Source: CAZJOD01 sp964547525
Lineage (GTDB): Bacteria > Bacillota > Clostridia > JAAYHZ01
Length of the DNA stretch: 32,632 bases
Direction of reading: 5' to 3'
Assembly: GCA_964547525.1 (NCBI GenBank)
Contig: CAZJOD010000020.1
Coordinates: 1 to 32,632 of the forward strand
Shown piece by piece: positions 8,238 through 15,166 of the stretch. A program made the position numbers and the translations under genes. The notes under the pieces are model-generated. The model was not told where the DNA came from, did no database searches, and saw only the letters and a list, made by a program, of their open reading frames with translations. Position 1 is the first letter of the stretch; each line of letters begins with the position of its first letter.

Positions 8238-10376
8238 TTATTCATTATATCGTAAAGCCGAGATATATCCGGGTATTTCCCCTTCGATTGTTTGCTTTAC
8301 CTGTAATATTTTCCATTCTAAATGCTCTTTATCGGTCATATATTCCATACTAGGTTCCCAACCGAGTCTGGAGTCGGCTTCTACTAAGGATATGGTAGCT
8401 TCTGCATTTTTAATTTCTTCTTGACCTATGCAAATCATTTCATCCGCATATTCCCTGATTCTATTTACATCGGTTTCAATTAATAATTTCATTTTAAGCA
8501 AAGCCCATTTTTTAACGTTTATAACGGTTGTTACACAGTTGGTAATAAACTTGCCTAAATTTATCATATAAAATGCATCCTTTTTCTTGTTATCCTCAAG
8601 TTTTTGATAAATTTTTTCCAAGCAATCCACACCATATGCGAAGTAATTTCTCATTTTTTCCAACCGCTTCATTTCAACCGGAAGCCTTAATTGGAACAAG
8701 GAGCTTCTTCCGCTGTCATGAGATGTATAATTTGTATTACATATTTTATTTCCACCGAACATTGCATGAGGAACACCCGGTATAACCGCACCCCTTCTGA
8801 AAACCAACGGATAAGAAGGTCCGATTCTGAACGGTCCGTATTGATCCTCGTTTGTAGATACATAATTTCTTATACCTTCACTCCAGGACTTCCACACGGC
8901 TAAAACCGTATCTACATTCTCTTCACCGAAGTCTCTCTTTGCCAACATATATAAAACATCATCTTCTTTTGGTGAAGGGGTCCAATAAGACCATTTAGCC
9001 GTTTCGGAGATAAAAGAAGGCCACCAGCCGAAATGGTGTGATTCCATCAAACCGCAAAGACCCCATTTTTCACGAGCTTGGTGTAAGCCTTCATAACGTC
9101 TTATCCATTGGTAAGGTGCAGGTTCGTAAGGTATTACACCGATATCCCATGTCAACCCTCCGGTGTTACACATGGTATATAGCCGAATACCTCTTTCCTT
9201 TGCGACTTCCGCTTCACTTATAAAGTATTTTCCGGGTCCTTCGAAAAACAAAGTATAATCCACGCAAGTGCTCATAACGCCGTCCGTAGGTATTTGTTCA
9301 AACATCTCAAATGTTACCAACAGCGATATATCCGTAGGGATGCTTTTTAAAAGCTCAATCCTGTGTTCTTTATCAACATATCCCCAATTATACGTCCAAA
9401 ATACGATATCGGCGTCAGGTTTGTTTTCTCTGATAACTTTTTGTATCATTTCTAGCCATTGTGGGTAGTCATTGCATGGCCACCATCCCGGACTAGGTTT
9501 GCCTGTGGGTAGTCCGTTTTCGGTGTTTTCATAGTGAAATTTACCTGAAGTTCTCGGATCTTTACTTGGAAACTCGACAGACTCACCTACCATCACTATA
9601 CCTTTCAATCCCGGGCACTTTTTAAAAACTTTTCCGTATGTGTTTTTATAATAACTTTGTGCATCTTTATCATCCGGGTGCTTTAAACTTTTTAAATAAC
9701 TGTACGCATATACATCAATACCATAACCTGCCGCTCTATAAATCAAATTATTAAAATCCAAATAACCGTGAGGTGTTTGATCAACATCCTTTGTAAATAC
9801 CAATATTGCATCCATACCGGCATGTGCGATGGCATTTAAATGTGCATCCGGAAACATATCCAAACCGTATCCCGAGTGTACCATCCTAGGCGAAAAATGC
9901 GGATTCCTGAAAACATCGGCTATCTCTACACACGGAGCACATTTAAGATTCATTAAATCTTCCAGGTAATAAGACGCTTGAGCCGTTCCTCTATCATCGT
10001 TACCACATAATATAATTTTTTGTTTTTTACATGTAAACCTGTAACCACGAGGAATATCGGGATCATTTTCACTGTTACCGGATATGCTTTTTGATGTAAA
10101 GATAATTAAGCGGTCTCCTTCTTCAATTAATCTTTTAATACTGTCCGACCTTATCAATCTTAAAGATAAACCCATAGATGTAAAAAAATAATCTTGCAGA
10201 TCTTTTGCAACAAGTAGCATAACTCGTCCGCAACAATTAGGAATTATTATTTGCCAATCATTGTCTATAACAATTTCGTTTTCAACCTGTTTAACATTGT
10301 AGTTTCTTCTGTTAGGTTTATGAACTTCAAGCAAACGCTTTCTAAAATCATAATTCTTCTCGTTTCCAATATACAA
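8238..10376 (-). CDS. Large glycosidase-like protein of unassigned family
   Basis: About 712 residues. TTG at 10376 is the likely start because AGGAGG ends seven bases before it; an in-frame GTG at 10394 lies on the far side of that ribosome binding site. The architecture resembles glycosidases of the GH20/GH67/GH84 type: an N-terminal zincin-like alpha/beta domain (about 25-150, 'AKDLQDYFFTSMGLSLRL'), then a probable TIM-barrel (about 160-560) with 'HSGYGLDMFPDAHLNAIAHA', an acidic 'MVGESVEFPS', and 'GLMESHHFGWWPSF', and a helical C-terminus. Candidate acids include the Glu in GESVE and in LMESHH. No signal peptide. Last gene of the locus carrying the M24, creatininase-family and ASRT genes. 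I cannot assign a CAZy family or substrate. Confidence 0.62.
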   Translation of the reverse strand: MYIGNEKNYDFRKRLLEVHKPNRRNYNVKQVENEIVIDNDWQIIIPNCCGRVMLLVAKDLQDYFFTSMGLSLRLIRSDSIKRLIEEGDRLIIFTSKSISGNSENDPDIPRGYRFTCKKQKIILCGNDDRGTAQASYYLEDLMNLKCAPCVEIADVFRNPHFSPRMVHSGYGLDMFPDAHLNAIAHAGMDAILVFTKDVDQTPHGYLDFNNLIYRAAGYGIDVYAYSYLKSLKHPDDKDAQSYYKNTYGKVFKKCPGLKGIVMVGESVEFPSKDPRTSGKFHYENTENGLPTGKPSPGWWPCNDYPQWLEMIQKVIRENKPDADIVFWTYNWGYVDKEHRIELLKSIPTDISLLVTFEMFEQIPTDGVMSTCVDYTLFFEGPGKYFISEAEVAKERGIRLYTMCNTGGLTWDIGVIPYEPAPYQWIRRYEGLHQAREKWGLCGLMESHHFGWWPSFISETAKWSYWTPSPKEDDVLYMLAKRDFGEENVDTVLAVWKSWSEGIRNYVSTNEDQYGPFRIGPSYPLVFRRGAVIPGVPHAMFGGNKICNTNYTSHDSGRSSLFQLRLPVEMKRLEKMRNYFAYGVDCLEKIYQKLEDNKKKDAFYMINLGKFITNCVTTVINVKKWALLKMKLLIETDVNRIREYADEMICIGQEEIKNAEATISLVEADSRLGWEPSMEYMTDKEHLEWKILQVKQTIEGEIPGYISALRYNE

Positions 10377-10419
10377 AATAACACCTCCTGACACCCGGTC
10401 TTTACCCGGAAATTAACAT

Positions 10420-10464
10420 ACCGCATATATGATTTCATTTTGCAGTAGAATCATATGGTGCGGT
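10420..10464. repeat. Long intergenic hairpin related to the 3'-end palindrome
   Basis: Arms ACCGCATATATGATT (10420-10434) and AATCATATGGTGCGGT (10449-10464) pair almost fully around a 14-base loop that contains TTTTGCAGTAGAATC-like sequence shared with the gene-end elements. It lies between the creatininase-family gene and the glycosidase-like gene. No U-tract follows, so RNA processing or stability is more likely than termination. Confidence 0.7.
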
Positions 10465-10512
10465 CACCTATGGTAAGTGAGTCGTTATATAAAAATATTG
10501 TTTTATATCGTA

Positions 10513-11247
10513 CTACTTTATTTTATTTTTTAAATCGTTTAAACACAAAGCTACCATTTTCTCTCCAATAACCGGTGATGATTCAACAGCATCTTGTATA
10601 AACCATTCGTCACTATCTTTTATTCTTTCCTTTATAACCGTTTCCGGGTATAAAGCACTTAAGATCGAGCATTCCCATTTACCGGCATGATCGTACCCGG
10701 TCGCATTTTGGACTTCCTTGCTCATACACGGCAGCACGGTAATCCAATTCCATGGATTGTCACTACCGTCTAATTGTTCATAAAATTCTTTATTTTTATT
10801 ATCACCCCACCAACCTACACCTCTTTCATTCTCCAAAAATTCAAATGTAAGTTTTTTGGCTGCTTTCATGCAGGATAATGTCATAGGTAAAAGATTTTCT
10901 TGCTCATATTGGTGATGAATCAAAAGATATATGTTTCTCCAACCACCATATAAAAGTGATCTCAGCACACTGTAAACATATTGTTCGAATATGTCACTGT
11001 CAACGTGTATCGAACCTTTTTCAGGACCTGCTACGGCATAACTTGACGGGCTATACCAAACGGAAGGTGCAATCACCAATTCCATTTCTCTTTCCAGTCT
11101 TTCCAATAGGCCGTAGGCTACAAGGGTATCGCACCCGAAAGAACAATGCGGTCCGTGATATTCAATCGTACCGACCGGTATAACCAGGGGAATTTTTTGT
11201 AACTTGGCTCTTTCGGCCTCTTTGGGAAAAATGTATTCCAGCTTCAT
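10513..11247 (-). CDS. Creatininase-family amidohydrolase
   Basis: The 244-residue protein shows the creatininase-fold metal motif 'PVGTIEYHGPHCSFGCDT' (Glu, His and Asp ligands), the middle His-containing loop as 'LLIHHQYEQEN' where most family members read NGHGGN, and 'YDHAGKWECSILSALYP' corresponding to the usual D-HAG--ETS block. The family contains creatininase, mycofactocin MftE and FAPy deformylase ArfB, all of which hydrolyse amide-type bonds with two metals. Start at 11247 has AAGGAG eight bases upstream. Its neighbour upstream is a creatinase-fold protein, an interesting pairing. The altered central loop means substrate transfer from creatininase is unsafe. Cytosolic. Confidence 0.83.
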   Translation of the reverse strand: MKLEYIFPKEAERAKLQKIPLVIPVGTIEYHGPHCSFGCDTLVAYGLLERLEREMELVIAPSVWYSPSSYAVAGPEKGSIHVDSDIFEQYVYSVLRSLLYGGWRNIYLLIHHQYEQENLLPMTLSCMKAAKKLTFEFLENERGVGWWGDNKNKEFYEQLDGSDNPWNWITVLPCMSKEVQNATGYDHAGKWECSILSALYPETVIKERIKDSDEWFIQDAVESSPVIGEKMVALCLNDLKNKIK

Positions 11248-11357
11248 ATCCCATACTCCTTTCCGGGAAAAGAAAGAAAGATTAACAAAGTTTTATAACC
11301 GATTATTAACATAAATGTTAATCCTTCTTATTCTTAAATCGTAGTGTAAATAAAATC

Positions 11358-12527
11358 TTAAAAATCCAACTCAATTATACGGCCTATAGGACTACAAAGA
11401 TTTTCACACCCGGTTTCGGTAACAACTATACCTTTTTCCCACCTTAGACCGAATGTGCTACCGGATACAAAAGTATCCACCTGGAACGTCATATTTGGTT
11501 TAAGTATGTAGTTAGAAGCGGTTTCCATCCAGGGAGCTTCGACTTCAATCATACCGGTGCCATGACAAGGTCCGTAAACATAGTTAGATTTATATCCTTT
11601 TTTAACATACATATCGTAAAAGCCTTTAGCGATATCCGAGGCTAACACACCGGCCTTGATTTGTGATGTTGTCCAATCGTGAGCGTAAAGACCGAATTCC
11701 ACCAACTCCCTCTTATCCGGGGTTAATTTACCCACACATATAGGTATACCTACACTGGGAGAGTAACCGTCCACTTTGGCCGAAAGATTAAGTTGTACCA
11801 GATCTCCTTTTTCAATTGTTCTGTAAGAAGGTCTGGATATCGCATGCCTGGTTGATTTTTCACTGAAAACATACATTGGCAGGCCTTCATATTCCGCACC
11901 GTTTTCATATATAACTCTTTGAGCTATTCCAACCATCTGAAGCTCTGTTACTCCCGGTTTCAAATTTTTTATAACTTCATCCATTGCAAGCTCAGTAATC
12001 CTGAAGCCTTCACGCATGCAAGCCAATTCATTTTCAGATTTAACACCTCTTAGGGCAAGCATGATATCATCGGCTTTTATTATTTGTGCTTCGGGATAAT
12101 TTTCTTTTAAACTTTCCATCATGACTGCGTTTGTATCAAGAAAACTCCCGATACCTATTTTAATCCTATCTCCTTTTACTCCCAAATCATTGAAGATCTC
12201 TTTATAACTTACTGTTTTTGTTTCCGGATAAGCCGGATCGGCCGATTCTCTGTAAGCAAGGGATGTGTATATTCTGTCTATTCTACTTACATCGGATGCA
12301 AATATCGTACTTTCCGGACCTACAATCAATCCTGCATCACCCGAAGGGGTAATGGCAACTCCCGCTCTTTCGAACAAAGGCCAAAATCCGCTGAAATATC
12401 TGGCATTTGCATAATCCGCCTCATTTGAATTGACAAGAAAAACATCCAATCCTTTTTCTGCAGCTAAAGCGGCAGCTCTTTTTACCCTTTCCTTGTACTC
12501 CCAATCAGGAATCATAATTCTTTCCAT
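11358..12527 (-). CDS. Creatinase/aminopeptidase-P-fold (M24) protein lacking metal aspartates
   Basis: The 389-residue protein has the two-domain layout of the family: a creatinase-type N-terminal domain (about 10-165) and a pita-bread domain (about 170-389). Of the five metal ligands of aminopeptidase P, both aspartates are replaced: the 'D.G....GY..D' block reads 'LNLSAKVDGYSPS' with Asn247 and Ser258. His322 ('GPCHGTGM') and Glu364 ('LRWEKG') remain, and the fourth ligand is Asp351. His228 in 'STRHAISRP' is kept. This pattern suggests a metal-independent enzyme, as in creatinase, rather than a peptidase. It lies one gene before a creatininase-family protein in the same direction. Confidence 0.82.
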   Translation of the reverse strand: MERIMIPDWEYKERVKRAAALAAEKGLDVFLVNSNEADYANARYFSGFWPLFERAGVAITPSGDAGLIVGPESTIFASDVSRIDRIYTSLAYRESADPAYPETKTVSYKEIFNDLGVKGDRIKIGIGSFLDTNAVMMESLKENYPEAQIIKADDIMLALRGVKSENELACMREGFRITELAMDEVIKNLKPGVTELQMVGIAQRVIYENGAEYEGLPMYVFSEKSTRHAISRPSYRTIEKGDLVQLNLSAKVDGYSPSVGIPICVGKLTPDKRELVEFGLYAHDWTTSQIKAGVLASDIAKGFYDMYVKKGYKSNYVYGPCHGTGMIEVEAPWMETASNYILKPNMTFQVDTFVSGSTFGLRWEKGIVVTETGCENLCSPIGRIIELDF

Positions 12528-12607
12528 ACTTTTTAAACCTCACTTTCAAAAAATTAAACTTATCTGTCTTTTTGTTTATATCATTTCTTATAACACAAAA
12601 ACCCAAT

Positions 12608-12979
12608 TTAAAAACTAATACCCATTGTTGTATAAAATGCCATTTTAACCTGCCTTGTATCCAACCTGCCGTATTGCGCCACTATAGGAATGTCGCTGCA
12701 AAGCTTAATGGCATATTGAGTCTCCAAAGGAATAACCGTGCCACATATTTGTTCGGGCATATCCATTCTAAAGCATTTAACTCTTTTTGCAGGTACATGA
12801 ATTACTATATTTTCCATCGGGTCCTTATCTGTAAAAAACAATGTCATAGAAACGTTTGCATCGGAATCATTGTCATTTAATATTATAATGGACTCATGAC
12901 CTTTCAAAGGTTCGTCTCCGGCCGGAGGTAGTTCTCCGTCCGGAAAATACCAAATCTTCTTACCGCTATCATTACTCAT
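12608..12979 (-). CDS. Sensory rhodopsin transducer (ASRT) family small-molecule-binding protein
   Basis: The 123-residue protein matches the family of the Anabaena sensory rhodopsin transducer along its whole length: 'WYFPDGELPP', 'HESIIILNDNDSDANVSMTL', 'FFTDKDPMENIVIHVPAKRV', 'SDIPIVAQYGRLDTRQ' and a 'TTMG' end. The known member is a small soluble all-beta oligomer; many relatives occur without rhodopsins and the domain has been proposed to bind small molecules such as sugars. No rhodopsin is present here. Its gene follows a LacI-type operator and begins the run M24 / creatininase-family / glycosidase-like, so a ligand-binding or accessory role in catabolism is the reasonable inference. 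RBS AGGGGG precedes the ATG. Confidence 0.85.
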   Translation of the reverse strand: MSNDSGKKIWYFPDGELPPAGDEPLKGHESIIILNDNDSDANVSMTLFFTDKDPMENIVIHVPAKRVKCFRMDMPEQICGTVIPLETQYAIKLCSDIPIVAQYGRLDTRQVKMAFYTTMGISF

Positions 12980-13026
12980 AAAAAACGCCCCCTGTCTTTA
13001 ATAACATTAATTTATATTTACTCATG

Positions 13027-13062
13027 GTTACGATTTGTAATAACGTTTTTACAAATCGTAAC
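13027..13062. promoter_or_regulatory. LacI-family operator before the ASRT gene, within a 36-bp palindrome
   Basis: The outer arms GTTACGATTTGTAA and TTACAAATCGTAAC are perfect inverted repeats. The centre TGTAATAACGTTTTTACA differs at one base from the perfect palindrome upstream of the LacI-type gene. Its position 48 bases before the ASRT start suggests control of that downstream run. Confidence 0.78.
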
Positions 13063-13098
13063 ACCACTCCTACGTCAATGAATATATATAAGGTAAAT

Positions 13099-14085
13099 TT
13101 ATAAAATAAAATCCGGTTCTAAAATAATATGCTCATACACATCATTTATTTTGTCGTCCGTTCTTTTTATTACTATATCCGATGCAATCCTACCTATCTT
13201 TAAAGCCGGCTGAATCATTGAAGGTAATCTGATACTTAACAATCCGGTGTTATCGATAGCGTCAAAACAAACAGTGTATAAATCCTCCGGTATATTCATA
13301 CCTTTTTCTTTTGCAGCTTTTATAGCTCCGTATGCAATGTTGTTATTAGCCGCCAGCAAAGCACGAGGTTTTTGCTTTAAGTCCAACATCCCCTTCATGA
13401 TTTTATAACCGGTTTCCGCTCTAAAATCTCCGACACCAATAAAATTGCTTTCAATCCTTATTGCATTTTCAGTCATGGCTTTTTTAAATCCGTCCAGCCT
13501 TTCTGTAGCAGACGTTTCTTGCAATTTTCCGGTTATCATGGCTATATCCGTATAACCGGAATTTATTAAGTGCATGGTTAAATCATAAGCGGCCTTTTTA
13601 TTGTCTATTGTCACATAATTAAAATTTCTACGAATTTTTGGTAGGTTATCTACAAATACAGACGGAATATCTCCGGTAAGAATTTTTTCAAAATACTCTC
13701 TATCTTTACAAACTGTTGCAATTATAAGACCCTCGACCTGTTTTTGAAGCAACATGTTCAAATATTCTTTTTCGTTTTCTTCATCATAATCGCTGTTACA
13801 TAAAATGACAAGGTATCCGTTTTGTCTTGCAACTTCCTCCGCACCCTTACTTAATAAAGAAAAAAACTCATTGGATATATCGGGTACGATGATTCCGATT
13901 GTCATACTGTTACTTTTTCTTAGACTGCGAGCCAATTCATTCGGTTTATAATTGAATTCTTCAATGGCTTCCAATACCTTTTTACGGGTTTCGTCACTAA
14001 CCCTGTCTTTCCCGTTTAATACCCTTGAGACGGTTGAAACGGATATATTTAAATGTTTAGCTATGTCAATAAGTTTTGTAGTCAT
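13099..14085 (-). CDS. LacI-family transcriptional regulator
   Basis: 328 residues from ATG at 14085, preceded by GAGGAG at good spacing; a longer reading to 14136 adds 17 residues that precede the conserved start and would lack a site. Residues 1-50 form the LacI helix-turn-helix and hinge ('TKLIDIAKHLNISVSTVSRVLNGK', then 'YKPNELARSLR'). Residues 60-328 are the periplasmic-binding-protein-like effector domain ('IGIIVPDISNEFFS', 'GLIIATV', 'YVTIDNKKAAYDLT', 'AMITG'). It probably represses its own gene and the run beginning with the ASRT gene, as near-identical palindromes precede both. Effector probably a sugar or sugar derivative from the locus, not determinable. Confidence 0.93.
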   Translation of the reverse strand: MTTKLIDIAKHLNISVSTVSRVLNGKDRVSDETRKKVLEAIEEFNYKPNELARSLRKSNSMTIGIIVPDISNEFFSLLSKGAEEVARQNGYLVILCNSDYDEENEKEYLNMLLQKQVEGLIIATVCKDREYFEKILTGDIPSVFVDNLPKIRRNFNYVTIDNKKAAYDLTMHLINSGYTDIAMITGKLQETSATERLDGFKKAMTENAIRIESNFIGVGDFRAETGYKIMKGMLDLKQKPRALLAANNNIAYGAIKAAKEKGMNIPEDLYTVCFDAIDNTGLLSIRLPSMIQPALKIGRIASDIVIKRTDDKINDVYEHIILEPDFIL

Positions 14086-14137
14086 TTTTTTACTCCTCAT
14101 ACCAAATGACCGGTTGGAAACATTTAAACAACTCATA

Positions 14138-14155
14138 TGTAAAAACGTTTTTACA
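14138..14155. promoter_or_regulatory. LacI-family operator in the regulator's own promoter
   Basis: TGTAAAAACGTTTTTACA is a perfect 18-bp palindrome with the central CG typical of LacI-family sites. It begins six bases after the -10 box of the promoter at 14162-14190 and so covers the likely transcription start: autoregulation. Confidence 0.85.
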
Positions 14156-14161
14156 ATATAA

Positions 14162-14190
14162 ATATTACAGTTAATTTATAACAAAGTCAA
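14162..14190 (-). promoter_or_regulatory. Sigma-A promoter of the LacI-family gene
   Basis: On the minus strand TTGACT (14185-14190), 17-base spacer, TAATAT (14162-14167). The expected start lies inside the palindromic operator. Confidence 0.75.
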
Positions 14191-14345
14191 TACATATAAA
14201 TGAGAAAAAGATGAATTATAAGCAAGTATGATTACAAAAAAATACTTCGAAAAAAAGTAAATTCCACCTATACCTAAAAAAATATAAAGAATTTTAGGAA
14301 ATAAATGTTAATTTCGATATATTGAAATATGTTTAGATTAATCTA

Positions 14346-14774
14346 TCAATCCGGTTTTTTACGAACTTTTTCACGGAGTTCACGAGCTTTAGCTCTTGCT
14401 TGTAAAGATCTAAAAGTCATGGTTACTTCCTCGCCTGTTATATCGTTAATAAATTTTAACGGAAATTTATTATTAATATATTCGTTGTCAAGCAATGTAA
14501 AACCTTGTTCTTTCGCAAAGGCACGGACTTCCTTAAGTGTCCATTTAGCTTTTCTATTGGCTCCCGTTTTATTTTTTAAATAACAAAAAGGACAACCCGA
14601 ACCTCTTTCAAGATTTTGAGGAAGAGCTTCAAAATCATTTCCACAATTTTCACAATGTATTTTTACTTTATCATTCCAATACTTAACATCACTTCTTCTG
14701 ATTAAACCACGACCTTCCAGCAAAAGATCAAGTCTTTCGTTAGTCCAAGGTTCGTATCTTCTCGGTCTGTCCAT
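14346..14774 (-). CDS. Small zinc-ribbon protein of unknown function
   Basis: The 142-residue protein has one zinc-ribbon-like module, 'IHCENCGNDF...GSGCPFC' (two CxxC pairs, about residues 53-77), then a second part, 'KWTLKEVRAFAKEQGFTLLDNEYINNKFPLKF', in the style of repeated zinc-ribbon/DUF723-like modules of phage and accessory proteins, but here without its cysteines. The C-terminus is strongly basic (KARELREKVRKKPD), which suits nucleic-acid binding. An AGGAGG site precedes ATG 14774. It stands alone between a dispersed repeat and the LacI-family promoter, unrelated to the carbohydrate genes in function as far as I can tell. DNA or RNA binding is an inference. Confidence 0.7.
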   Translation of the reverse strand: MDRPRRYEPWTNERLDLLLEGRGLIRRSDVKYWNDKVKIHCENCGNDFEALPQNLERGSGCPFCYLKNKTGANRKAKWTLKEVRAFAKEQGFTLLDNEYINNKFPLKFINDITGEEVTMTFRSLQARAKARELREKVRKKPD

Positions 14775-14974
14775 ATAACAATCCTCCTATTAAAAACTAG
14801 TATTACCGGCATACTATGTTTTTAGACTAAAAATTTAATCGTTGTTACTATAAACATCGGTTTTTATTTTGTAAAGTTTATACCGGTGAAATATTTATTT
14901 ATAAATTGAAGTTCAACTTATTTCTACTTATCGGCTATTATTTTAAAATTACATATATATAACCCGGGAAATCC

Positions 14975-15052
14975 GACCGGAAGCCGCATCGAGTGTCCCC
15001 GGGCCCTGGTGTACATTTTTAAACCGAGTTTTAAAAATGTATCCTATTTAAT
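14975..15052 (+). repeat. Dispersed bipartite intergenic repeat, copy R3
   Basis: Head GACCGGAAGCCGCATCGAG and GTCCCCGGGCC, tail with arms ACATTTTTAAA / TTTTAAAAATGT and end ATCCTATTTAAT. The 392-base gap 14775-15166 otherwise holds the lyase terminator, the gene-end palindrome, and about 150 bases of AT-rich sequence with no feature I can name. Confidence 0.75.
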
Positions 15053-15056
15053 CAAT

Positions 15057-15089
15057 AAGAAAAACCCGTATAATTAACGGGTTTTTCTT
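15057..15089. terminator. Intrinsic terminator, strong on both strands, after the heparinase-like gene
   Basis: AAGAAAAACCCGT / ACGGGTTTTTCTT are perfect 13-bp arms around a 7-base loop, with A/T runs on both sides. It ends the lyase transcript on the minus strand. Confidence 0.9.
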
Positions 15090-15126
15090 ATATAAATTAC
15101 TTACGTGCTTTTTTAAATTTTATAAA

Positions 15127-15164
15127 TTGATTTCACCGCAAAAAAATTATTACAATAGAATCAA
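15127..15164. repeat. 3'-end imperfect palindrome, copy c
   Basis: Arms TTGATTTCACCGCAA and TTACAATAGAATCAA. Read on the minus strand, most differences become G-U pairs, giving a near-continuous 15-bp RNA stem two bases beyond the stop of the lyase gene. Confidence 0.6.
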
Positions 15165-15166
15165 AA

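Noticed and set aside
12572..12880. 102-codon plus-strand frame opposite the ASRT gene
   Set aside because: The minus-strand ASRT protein matches its family over the full length; the plus frame has no recognisable feature.
14270..14310. Hairpin CCTAAAA / TTTTAGG as a terminator of the zinc-ribbon gene
   Set aside because: The stem is only seven AT-rich pairs and no clear U-run follows on the minus strand.
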